Source: Chrysomallon squamiferum (lineage: Eukaryota; Mollusca; Gastropoda; Neomphalida; Peltospiridae). Taken from it: 64,000 nucleotides of DNA. The DNA lies in the NCBI GenBank assembly GCA_012295275.1, contig CM022678.1, positions 10,796,782 through 10,860,781 of the forward strand, in the 5' to 3' direction. Positions within the stretch are counted from its first letter, which is position 1, and the number at the start of each line of letters is the position of its first letter. The notes beneath the pieces were generated by a model that saw only the letters and a list, made by a program, of their open reading frames with translations, was not told where the DNA came from and made no database searches. This document shows positions 12,917-22,590 of this stretch, in pieces. Both the position numbers and the translations under genes were made by a program.

Positions 12917-13329
12917 CTGAAATAGGAAAAACAAAGATTATTTAATTTTTTGTTGCTTTTATTAGTAACATTGTTATATCTATATCATTGCCATTTACTG
13001 ATACAAATGAATATTTGTTGAAAAATCAGTATCTTTTAAATATATTTCATTATAAGCTGATTATTGGTAAACATGAATTCTGCTAAAATAGAATTAGTCT
13101 GTAATAAAGAATAAATATTTTATTTAAGAACATAAACCACATGTATTTTTTACTAGTTCTTTGTATCTTCAAAACGTAAATAATAATACAGCTAATGAAA
13201 AAGAAAATGTGTTTCTGCAATATGAAGTGACACCTATTTTAAACAAGCATCTAAAAATCTGTTTTTAATATATGAATTTCCAGAGAATAAAACACAAAAC
13301 ATATCATATATCAGGCACAGATCAACAGC

Positions 13330-14466
13330 TAGATTGGGAAATAACATTATTAGTCCTCAGTGCAGAACTGATCCTGGCCACACACTCCTTTTTGTTGTTT
13401 CTATCTTTAGTGATATAATCAGCAGTTCTACATAAATAATTAACACTGAAACAATACATAAATTTTCTTCTGTAAATAATTTTAAATAAAATTCTTAAGC
13501 ATATTCTAATATATCTTCCATTTACTGTTTTTAGTTCTTTAATAGATTTTGATTTTTGTTTTGATTTTTCTAAACTGAAAAAAAACTACATATTTCTATC
13601 CATATCTAGATTCCACTGAGCTTCAGATCTTAAAATAGCACCATTACACTTAGATCTCTCAATTAAGTTTAACTTTTCTTCTAAAATTTCTACTCAAATC
13701 ATGATGCTTATTTATAGCTAGTTTAACATATTCTCATTTTAAAGCATTTTGTATATTGTAATATTTCTTGTTTTCTCTTATTTGGTGCAAAATATTTTAT
13801 ATTTTAAGTTATTTGATCAAAGAACAGGTTCAGTTTGTAACAAAGGACACTCAGAAGCATTATTAATTACTTCAACAAGAGCTTTACAAAAAAGTTCATC
13901 TTTCAACAATTCATTATTAAAAATTCAAATACCTTGAACTCTCTCTACAAAAGAAAAATCTATTTCAAGTGATAAAAAATTGTGATCACTGACTGAGGTA
14001 TCTATACATTGCTTATAAACTGTTATAAATTTCTAGAAATTAAAAATAAATCAATTCTTGACTGTCTTATAGTTTTTCAACAATTTGAGATCTAGTAAAT
14101 TGTTTTTTATCTGGATTTCAACCAAATATCAACTAAATTATAATTATAAATAACTGACTGTAATTCATCACTACTTTTCATACTGAAATTTTATTATTAA
14201 TGCCTAAATCTATATTAGGATCTAAAATTACATTAAAATCTCTGGGTTTAAAATCCACAAATTTACATAATCCTTTAAAGTTTAAAAAATAAAATTCTTT
14301 CTTCAATATTATTAGGCACATATACACTTATAAAACTATATTCATTGTCATCTATTTTACTATTAACTTCTAAAATCCTGCCTTCAGTGTCGCAACTATT
14401 AAAGGTAAACTTATAAGGATTGTAAAAGATAAAATTACCCACACAAAAAAAACCCACTCCTTATCT
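13330..14466 (-). mobile_element. Decayed L1-like non-LTR retrotransposon (endonuclease region)
   Basis: Reading the minus strand across several frames gives, in the order expected for an APE-type endonuclease of an L1/Tx1-like LINE: GVGFFCVGNFIFYNP, DTEGRILEV and SVYVPNN (about 14,466-14,290); DFNVILDPNIDLG (about 14,240); LVDIW then NPDKKQFT (about 14,140-14,090); and SDHNFLSLEIDF (about 13,990). After the endonuclease come IFNNELLKDELFCKALV and LKYKI, then GAILRSEAQW and FFSLEKSKQKSKSIKELK (about 13,650-13,530), which match the linker before the reverse transcriptase. Many stops and frameshifts are present. I could not find the reverse-transcriptase core downstream, so the copy is truncated and dead. 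The clade is inferred from motif style. Confidence 0.7.
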
Positions 14467-15197
14467 TAGATATTAAGATTCATAAATTTACTTTATGCTA
14501 AGAAATATATAAGAACACAAACTCAACTTCACCTGCTCAGATTTGTTTCTCTTTGCGTTGGCAGCTGTACAAACTTTATTTAAACAGAAAATAATTGTGT
14601 CCTCAGTGCCTGATGGAAGTTCACTGGATGCATTAAAAGTTGTAATTCATCTGAAAGTTTTAAAATTGCTTGTTCAAAATGTTGAATTTAAAATATGAGG
14701 TCTCTTTAGGCTGTATGATAAATTATACAAAACATGCACCCCAAATATCATTCTCCTTCTCCCTCTCTCCCCCCAGTCCATTCCTTAAGTCTCTCTCTTT
14801 CTCTCATACATTCATAGATTTACTTGTTTAACTGTAATTATTATCTTTCTTTTCAGCTATCTGTTAATAAACAAGGTAGAAGGATGAATGTTTTTAAATA
14901 CTTTCTTTATTGGTAGCATTTTGAAATACTGACCATTATATATGGATTTTTTCAAGTCTGAAACCATCTATTTTAAATAATTTAATTTTATTTACATAGC
15001 AATAAACATCTTTCACTGAATATGTTTACCATATAATTTTCAAAAATATAAAATGAAGAAAATAAATAAACTTTAACAGAGCCAAACTTATTTTAATAAA
15101 AGAAGATTTAATTTTATTTAGTAATTAACAAGATAATGAAAAGTTTAAGTATAAATTATCAATATAAATATAAATATAAATAAATAAAATGGCATAC

Positions 15198-15283
15198 CTG
15201 ACAGCTTGAACAGCACATTCTACTGAAACAACTTCACTGACATATGCCAACATCAGCACATCAATTAGAGCTATATGAGCACT
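15198..15283 (-). CDS. Candidate internal exon, unrecognised
   Basis: A long T tract ending in CAG (acceptor) is followed by 86 nt and a CAG|GTATGC donor. Only one frame is open; it reads SAHIALIDVLMLAYVSEVV and continues VECAVQAV. Two bases remain at the end. It lies between a possible 5' UTR exon (15,740-15,636) and exon A of the gene at 12.9-11.1 kb. In the phase needed to continue this frame, however, exon A hits a stop near its end. It may therefore be part of a different transcript, part of a 5' UTR, or not an exon. Confidence 0.3.
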
Positions 15284-15756
15284 CTGAAAAAAAAAAAAAA
15301 AAACCACAATTAAATTAAATTGAAATAATAAATAAACAGTTATAAATGAATAGCTAATATTTCTGTTATTATTAACTAATTAAGATATAAATTGTACTGG
15401 AATCGGTTACTGGATTATTCAGACACAATGGGCTGTGGGATATTTTCAATATACTTTGTTATGAATAAATAATTTTACTTAGTAATGCAAAATCATTATA
15501 ATGATAATAATAACATAATTAGCAAAACAACAGCAAGTAAATCATTATTATTACGATATTTTATAATCAATAAAGAGTTTCTACAAAAATTATTTTACTC
15601 TAAGATAAGACAGAAAAACAAAATAAAAAACTCACATCTCAGAATGGTGAAGTCTAAATAAGAATGGTTTCTTTAACTAGTGCTTCATCCTTCTCCATGA
15701 TGTAAATTCACCTTTCTTGACAAACCTGAATAATAATGCAGTGACGTACGAAAAAT

Positions 15757-16060
15757 AGTATGCTAGTTCTGTTTTCCTCAGAACAGTCTTCAAATCGTAG
15801 CAATATTCCGCGAAAAATTCTTATTTCAACTAACAATGTTTTAAAGATTACCTTCCATTCATTTTTAACGTGTACACGAAAAACTTGTTCGACACCCAGA
15901 CTTAATGGCGAGTATGTGGTTTATCTCCCCTTTGTTCAACACTGGCTTGTTTACTTTATCATTTTCCTCCAAAATAATGTGCGCACTCTATTATCACTAA
16001 TAACACTTTTATTTCATTGGATCGCTCTGTTTAAGCTGATCATCGGATGGCTATAAAAGT
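15757..16060 (+). repeat. Dispersed ~300-bp repeat D, copy 1
   Basis: First of six same-orientation copies of a sequence beginning near GTATGCTAGTTCTGTTTTCC. It contains CAAATCGTAGCA-ATTCCGCG, a TTATCTCCCC core (GGGGAGATAA on the other strand) and an ATATCGC-like motif, and ends in GATGGCTATAAAAG, a TATA-like box. Open frames across it are not conserved between copies. It could be the promoter or terminal part of an unknown mobile element. Confidence 0.6.
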
Positions 16061-17381
16061 AAATCAGGCAAACTATACTGAATATTTCTGTCTCTGTAAA
16101 TATTTTTCATATAATAATAATTAGTATATTTAAGTTTCATAAGTATTTGAATATTTGAATTATATATACCTGTTTACTTGTTTGTTTGTTTGTCTATTTA
16201 TTTATTTAATGGACTCATATCACAAAGAAAGAACGTGGTCATATAATTAAATCTACCAACGCCACGTACGCACACATTCTGCGAATTTCCTTTAAATACA
16301 GATACTAATGAGTTGGCAATGATTTGTGGTTGTAAATAGATTGTCAACTTTCGCGAAAAGTCACATTTACTAACCTACTTACGCCATTTTTCACTGAAGT
16401 CGCGCTTTTGTTTTGAATGACAGTCCGTATCTTGAGGAAATAAGGCTACATTCTGAAATCCTTTTCTTTTATTTTTCTTCTTTTTATATATTATATATTT
16501 CTTCCTCTTTCTCATATTTTATCTTTCTTTTTCTCGTCTTCTTTTCTTGCCTTCTTTCTCCTTATTCCTCAGTTTTTTTCTATTCTTAATATTTTGTATT
16601 TCATTTGTATTCTTCAGTCTTCTTATTCTTCAATCTACTTTCTTCTAAACAAAATATCAGTATATTTAATCAATTAGATATAAAACAATATGAACAACAA
16701 ATAATGAAGCAGAGTGTGTGTGTTGGGGGGCTCTGTGTGCGTGCGTGCGTGTGTGTGTGTGTGGTTCAGTTTCATTTGTAGTCAGATGGTCTCTAAGGAC
16801 ATGATTTACAACTGGTCTCTGTTATCTTTTCTGTGTTTGCATATTTGTCTCTCTGTGTATATATACATACATACATGTTGGTATAGTTTTATATATCTAT
16901 ATTTATATTTATTCATCTGAATGTGTATAAATTTATAACTTATGTTCATATTCTTCCTATTTATTTGACGTCCGGTTTCCATTTCAACTTTTGTGTGTAC
17001 ATTTTTCCTTTTACGTCAGTGTCCAGTTTAATAAATGAAAGTACTTTTTTAAAACTAATATATATATTGTCTACATAAATATAAATTATACATGATCAAA
17101 GTTAAAATTACAAAGCATTTACGATCAACTTTCTTCTAGAGTTGTCAAAAAAAAAAATTAATAATAATAATAATAAATAAAAATAAATAACCCACGACTA
17201 TAAGTCCACGATGTACACGATGACATGACAGTTAAGTTTGATCATTATAATTTTCAATATCTTAAAGCAGAAATGCCCTCTGTGATCTTAACGGTAACAG
17301 CAGCAATTAGTGTGTGGTTCCAGCTGATAATTTATTTCAAACTTGTTGTCTAGGAAACCAATCCAAACTCATATATTTAAT

Positions 17382-17384
<3 letters not shown>

Positions 17385-17415
<31 letters not shown>
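17385..17415. repeat. Poly-T run of 31
   Basis: Uninterrupted run of T. It lies in the extra segment specific to Z1. Confidence 0.95.
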
Positions 17416-17939
17416 CCAAATGCAGCTTATAATTTCAGAAAATTATATTTGACAATTTACAATTTAGTCTCAGCTTCATCAGTCTCCCAAATTTGGGATC
17501 CTTACTTTTTACTAATTTCTGAAAATATAAAATTGAAATAACTAGCTTTAGAAACGGAGATATAACTTTTACCAAGACAAAAATTACGATTATTTTTTGA
17601 AGACGTAATGTTTTTCAGAACATATTGTTATTATGGAATTTAAACACCTTGGATTAGTCTAGATAATTCGTAAGAAACAGGAAAGATTGCGCGAGCTGAG
17701 CTTCAGCGCGTTTTCTGTAATAAAACAGATTTAGAGATGTGAGATCTGTAAAACCTACATCACTGTTTGGATGTGAAATCTCGGAATTTAGTAAGTTTTC
17801 CAAATACATGTGTTAACGCTTCAAATAAAGATGACTTCCTTGAAGATTTATTGTTTTTTTTTGTTTTTTTTAAATGCAACGGGCTGTCAACTCCTGTTTC
17901 ATTAGGATAGCAAAACTAATACATTTTTATCTTTTGGTA

Positions 17940-18140
17940 AAATGTTCCCAAATACAGAGTGAATTAACTGTGTTAAAGGGTAAAGTGATCTTTCATTAAA
18001 ACACCCCAGTTTGTAATTACAAAGAAACAGATTTTCTCTTCACAATTCACATTTTAATCTCACGTTCATCAAAATCTCTATTTGTCATTTTGACTGCTAT
18101 AAAACAGGTGTTTATACTAAATGCGAAAATGCTGATTACA
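17940..18140 (-). promoter_or_regulatory. Orphan copy of a zinc-finger gene 5' flank
   Basis: The sequence from ACAGAGTGAATTAACTG through AAAGTGATCTTTCATTAAAACAC to TCTCACGTTCATCAAAATCT matches the conserved 5' flank of the X and Y genes (for example 21,340-21,470), but no zinc-finger coding sequence adjoins it. Neighbouring sequence at about 17,560-17,640 also resembles the distal X flank (38,775-38,850). It appears to be the leftover of a deleted unit or an inserted flank copy. Confidence 0.5.
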
Positions 18141-18859
18141 TCACTAAAATGATTTCATTGCTTAGATGTTTCAGAAACGTATATACATCTGTAATTAATA
18201 ACGTACTGAAGTTATTCTGCTATCAATTTGAATTACCAGAAGAAAGAGTCAGTTTGGTTTTTCAGAAAATAATTTCCTCATCTGATAAGATTTTTGTATC
18301 AACTTATTCCAATTACTTAAAGGAATATAAGAAAAACATGTACTGGGATTTCATTGATTTTGAAGTTATTATATTAACTGGAAATATTTCGTATCAGTAT
18401 TCACTATGCATGAAGGCATAAAATAGAAATATGCAAATGGCTTTAAATCGGAAGATTTCTTTGCAATTTTATAGTAGGATCAAGAAAAAGGATGACACAA
18501 TTTTTTTTTTTATTCATATTAAAGTGATCTAGTAACACGTTTAACCATAATCATTCTGTTAGAATACTCTCTTTCAATTGTTTCTACATATACACATAAT
18601 AATAAAGAAATATGATTATATGTATCTACACGTCAGTATTACTTAGCTTTCTTATTTCTACACAAGGACAAATGTAACTTCAGTTTCGATGAAAGACTCA
18701 TGCAAACAAACCTTTAAATGTACATAATTATGAATACAAATCATGGATTTTTGGAATATATATACATAGACACATTCACAGACAGACGAAAAGAAAACGT
18801 TATTTCTGAGATTAACACAATCTGTTACAACAGTTACAATGAATTGATGAAAGTTCAGA

Positions 18860-18867
18860 TGACGTCA
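18860..18867. promoter_or_regulatory. Perfect CRE palindrome (TGACGTCA) in Z1 3' flank
   Basis: A full cAMP-response-element palindrome is present at the matching position in all three Z units (also 34,255-34,262 and 54,671-54,678). The X and Y 3' flanks have TGACAT or TGAAAT at this position. Binding is not shown by sequence alone. Confidence 0.4.
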
Positions 18868-19189
18868 AATGTCCACTGTCGTGATGTTCTTGTAGTAGCA
18901 GTTGTAGTACTAGTAGTAACAGTAGCAGCAGTAATAATAATAGTGCTACTAGTAGAAGTAGAATTTTTATCCAGCAAATTAGTAATAATAAAAAAAAATC
19001 TTATTCGTAATTAACTTGTGCTAAATGTTGTTTATTACAAAACATTATATGACATTTGATGGTTACATTTTCTTCTTTATTTCACAGATTATCACTTTTA
19101 TATTGAGTTATCAACAGTCATTTCTCGAACATTTCTCTTAAAAATGGGACTTCGTGTACTAATCTAGATACCAGCTTGTTGGAAATATT

Positions 19190-19785
19190 TCGCACGAACT
19201 CCACATTTAAAACGCTTCTCACCACCGTGTCTTCATGTGACCTTTTAGAACATCTCATGAGAAACATTTTGCACAAACTTCACATTTGAAAGACTTCTCA
19301 CCAGTACGGACCTTCACATGTTGATCCTGTGAGAAAAAATATCAACAAACTTCACATTTAACAGATTTATCTCCAATATGGATATTCATGTGACATTTTA
19401 AACTCCAACGCCATGAGAAATATTTTGCACAAACCTCTCATTTTAAACATTTATCCCCGGTGTAGACCTTCATGTGACGTTTTACATATGGATCCTCTGA
19501 GAAGGATTTTGCACAAACTTCATATTTAAAAGCTTTCTTTCCAGTATGAATCTTCACGTGACACTTTAAACTCGAACGCTGTGAAAAACATTTTGCACAA
19601 ACTTCACATTTGAAAGGTTTCTCTCCAGTATGGATTCTCATATGATGTTCTACATGTAAACGTAGTGAGAAACATTTTGCACAACCTTCACATTTGAAAG
19701 GTTTCTCTCCAGTATGGATTCTCATATGATGTTCTACATGTAAACGTAGTGAGAAACATTTAGCACAAACTTCACATTTAAAAGG
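19190..19785 (-). pseudogene. C2H2 zinc-finger pseudogene (unit Z1)
   Basis: An array of fingers of the [10 protein letters not shown] type runs on the minus strand from 19,785. Four defects are visible. The start region is lost: the leader seen in Z3 is replaced by a short sequence with an in-frame TAA, and Z2 shares this deletion. At 19,438-19,440 the first Cys codon of a finger (TGT in Z3) is TGA. Near 19,320 a 12-13-bp deletion relative to Z3 removes part of a finger. Further stops follow. The longest open part, 19,438-19,725, has about three fingers. Two adjacent fingers (about 19,612-19,780) are copies of the same 84-bp unit and nearly identical, so a finger was duplicated recently or after decay. 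Paralogue of the gene at 55,150-55,812. Confidence 0.85.
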
Positions 19786-20149
19786 TGATTACTGTAACTT
19801 GGCATGTTAATGTTTATATTCTTATTTCTAGAAAATTAATTCCATACATTGTCTCTTGTAACCTTCATTAGGCTACCCTACAACTATAAATATATCTTAG
19901 TAAAGATTCACAAATCAGACGTGTTTTAAATGTACTGTGACGTGGTATAAAATACGGATTGAATTAACTGCGCTAAAGTGTGAAGGAATCATTCATTCTA
20001 CCTGTAATATCAGTGGTGATCCTTACTTTCAAGACTGCATAATCTTTCCTGAACATCTGTTTATCTACATTATGTTTGTTTTTCTCTGTGTTCATCAACG
20101 TGTTTATATAATTTTATCTATTTGTATTCCGTCCGAAATCTTCCTAAAT

Positions 20150-21157
20150 TCAGTTTGAACACAGACGAAGTTGCCGTAAACGCTTCTCACCCCTATGTGT
20201 CTTCATGTGATTTTTAAGAACCTCTCTTCGTGAAAAACATTTTGCACAAACTTCACATTTGAAGGGTTTCACTCCAGTATGGATCGTCATATGATATTTT
20301 AAACTCGAGCGCTGTGAGAAACATTTTGCACAAACTTCACATTTAAAAGGTTTCTCTCCAGTATGGACCATCGTGTGATCTCTTAGAATCGAACTGCGCG
20401 AGAAGCATTTTGCACAAACTTCACATTTAAAAGGTCTGTCAGCAATATAGCATTTCATTTGGTGTTTTGCATATAGACGTTTAGAGAAACATTTTGAACA
20501 AACTTTACATTTAAAACGTCTGATAGTTGTATGCAACTTCATGTGGAATTTTAGATTTGAATTGAATGGGAAGCATTTTGAACAAACGTCACATTTAAAA
20601 GGTTTCTCACGAGTGTGGATTTTCATGTGATATTTTAGACTATTTCCTGTTGACAAACATTTTCCACAGATTTCACATTTAAAAGATTTCTCTCCAGTGT
20701 GGACTTTCATGTGTCTTTTCAGACCCGAAGGGTGTAAGAAAGATTTTGCACAAACTTCACATTTAAAAGGTTTCTCTCTAGAATGTATTTTCATATGTTC
20801 CTTTAGAAAGGAACGGTTAGATAAAGATTTTAAACAAACTTCACATTTAAAAGGTTTCCTACCAATATGGACTTCCATATGATGTTCTAGATTGCAATTG
20901 TATGAGAAATATTTTGCACAAATTTCACATTTAAAAGGTTTCTCATTAGTGTGGTTCTTCATATGACTTTTTAGATTTGAACTCTGTGAGAAATATTTTC
21001 CACAAACTTCACATTTAAAAGGTTTCTCTCCAGTATGGATTCTCATATGATTTTCTACAAGTAGACGATTTGAGAAACATTTTGAACAAACTTCACATTT
21101 AAAAGGTTTCTCACCAGAATGAATGCTGAATAATTCTTCATAACTTTTAGCTGCCAT
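20150..21157 (-). CDS. C2H2 zinc-finger protein, 11 fingers (unit X1)
   Basis: Single-exon, 335 residues. ATG at 21,157 lies in a strong context (ACCATGG). A 19-residue leader, MAAKSYEELFSIHSGEKPF, is followed by 11 tandem fingers of 28 residues (C-x2-C-x12-H-x3-H). Most start KCEVC and are joined by TGEKPF or variants such as TNEKPF and TTIRRF. Finger 8 (about residues 216-243) has lost both His ligands (Gln and Tyr instead). The protein is predicted to be nuclear and to bind DNA through its fingers; no effector domain is visible. The C-terminus after the last finger (RQLRLCSN) is odd: it is encoded by sequence that in unit Z2/X2 is ordinary intergenic DNA (about 35,110-35,135), so a roughly 1-kb deletion has fused flank to gene and removed this unit's usual 3' flank. 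Paralogues: 36,168-38,249 and 41,946-43,196. Confidence 0.85.
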   Translation of the reverse strand: MAAKSYEELFSIHSGEKPFKCEVCSKCFSNRLLVENHMRIHTGEKPFKCEVCGKYFSQSSNLKSHMKNHTNEKPFKCEICAKYFSYNCNLEHHMEVHIGRKPFKCEVCLKSLSNRSFLKEHMKIHSREKPFKCEVCAKSFLHPSGLKRHMKVHTGEKSFKCEICGKCLSTGNSLKYHMKIHTREKPFKCDVCSKCFPFNSNLKFHMKLHTTIRRFKCKVCSKCFSKRLYAKHQMKCYIADRPFKCEVCAKCFSRSSILRDHTMVHTGEKPFKCEVCAKCFSQRSSLKYHMTIHTGVKPFKCEVCAKCFSRREVLKNHMKTHRGEKRLRQLRLCSN

Positions 21158-21500
21158 GGTAATTTTTATCTTCTATCTTTTAGAAAATCATCTCTCACAC
21201 ATTTCACATTTAAACCCTTTCTCTCTTCTGTAAACTCGTGTCTTTCATTGGGTTACCATCACTACTGTAATTACATCGCACCACAAAATTCCCAGATCAG
21301 AGATGTTTTCAACGTACTGTGACGATGATGTAAAGTACAGAGTGAATTTACTGCGCTAAAGTGTAAAGTGTTCTTTCATTAAAACACATCAGTTTGCAAA
21401 TTCGAGGAATTATATTTTTCACTTCACATCTGAATCTCATTTTCATAAAAATCTGGAATTGTGATGTTTAGGTTCGATTTATTTCTGAAAATATAAAATA
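21158..21500 (-). promoter_or_regulatory. Conserved 5' flank of X1 gene
   Basis: This flank is shared with the units at 25.7, 38.2, 43.2 (truncated) and 45.8 kb. It contains an in-frame relic of a zinc finger (21,188-21,238), a CATCATCGTCACAGTACGTT element (about 21,305-21,330) and the TTTACACTTTAGCGCAGTAAATTC block. A related TCACAGTACATTTAAAACA element lies upstream of the Z units. It is a candidate promoter or 5' UTR. No TATA box or splice site could be fixed. Confidence 0.4.
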
Positions 21501-22177
21501 TAAATAACATGTTAAATTAGAATATTTATTCAAAATCGTAGGTTTTCTTTTAACCTTGGAGGAAAGCAAAGGAGAAATCTTTTATCTGTTTTATTTTCTT
21601 GGCATTTAACTGATCTAGTAACCTACGAAAACTTACAACATCAACTGTTTTGTTTTGGGAATACTTAAAATATTCACTAACAATAACGTATTATCCTGCT
21701 GATTGATAACAATGGAGTCTGTTCAATGCTCAAGTTATTTCCTCGACTGTATTAGAAGTGGAATTCTTACCAAACACATATTTCGCTTCATTTATAATTA
21801 CAGGATTTATATTCAGACTAAACTGTTTATAAATTCAGAATCAACGTCCGCGGTTAAGAACAAAAGTCTGTAAGACCAAATGCTGCATTTTCCACATACA
21901 CGGAATCGGGATAGGCGTTTCTAATAGTTTCAGTATACTACGTTTTGCCACTGTGATAGTAGACATTAACTGATATATTCACTAAACATGTTAGGGAAAT
22001 TTCTTATAAAGATGTAACTGAAAAACTGAAAATAAAATCAATCAGATAAAAAACACAAGTGAACGTTAGAAAAAAATAAGTGAGAAAAAAGGAAAACGAT
22101 GACTAGATTATTAAGACTAGACTTATCTTCCTTCACAGTCTGCCGTATATTTGACAAATAACCCCGTATTTCGTAAC

Positions 22178-22179
<2 letters not shown>

Positions 22180-22273
<94 letters not shown>
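22180..22273. repeat. GA dinucleotide array upstream of X1
   Basis: Pure AG/GA array of about 47 units, about 1 kb upstream of the X1 start codon. The paralogous array lies at 39,591-39,685 with one interruption (ACAGAG). The flanking sequence is nearly identical in both copies. Confidence 0.95.
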
Positions 22274-22274
<1 letters not shown>

Positions 22275-22590
22275 ATCATAAGTATGCAGCATAAACACAC
22301 TACATGTCTGTCAATTTGTAATTGTATAAACACAAATATAGATTTTATGAAATTTACAGAATTTAAACTCACTGTCAGATTACTTTGACAATATTGTAAA
22401 ACCAATATTATTCTGTGTTAGTGAAATGTGAGATTTCAATAACTCAGCAATACTTGGAAATACCTTGTTCTACAATCTCTACATAAAAATAAATTTCTGT
22501 TAAAGTTGTGCACTTAACTGCGTTTTATGTTATGATCGGTTGGTTGTGTATTTATCGTTTGTATTCGACGTTGTATACTCCTGTGATTTT

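Larger units (their letters stand above)
15757..19935. repeat. Unit Z1 of the zinc-finger cassette array
   Basis: This block is homologous to 32,405-35,130 (Z2) and 52,745-55,990 (Z3). From low to high coordinates it holds repeat D copy 1, a TTTA-containing stretch, a conserved block with GCCATTTTTCACTGAAGTCG (about 16,383), a G-run plus TG microsatellite (about 16,726-16,762), the conserved GTCTCTAAGGACATGATTTA segment, a GTN-rich 3' flank and a minus-strand zinc-finger pseudogene. Z1 alone carries about 1 kb of extra sequence at about 17,150-18,140. Confidence 0.75.

Noticed and set aside
18718-19014. Recurrent frame with a Val-rich membrane-like segment (also 34,161 and 54,571)
   Set aside because: The hydrophobic stretch is translated from the GTN repeat. 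Differences between Z2 and Z3 are mostly amino-acid changing, and N-termini differ.
22038-22405. LSLSLS-repeat open frames (also near 39,533)
   Set aside because: Produced by the GA array. No start, splice or conservation evidence beyond the duplication of the region itself.
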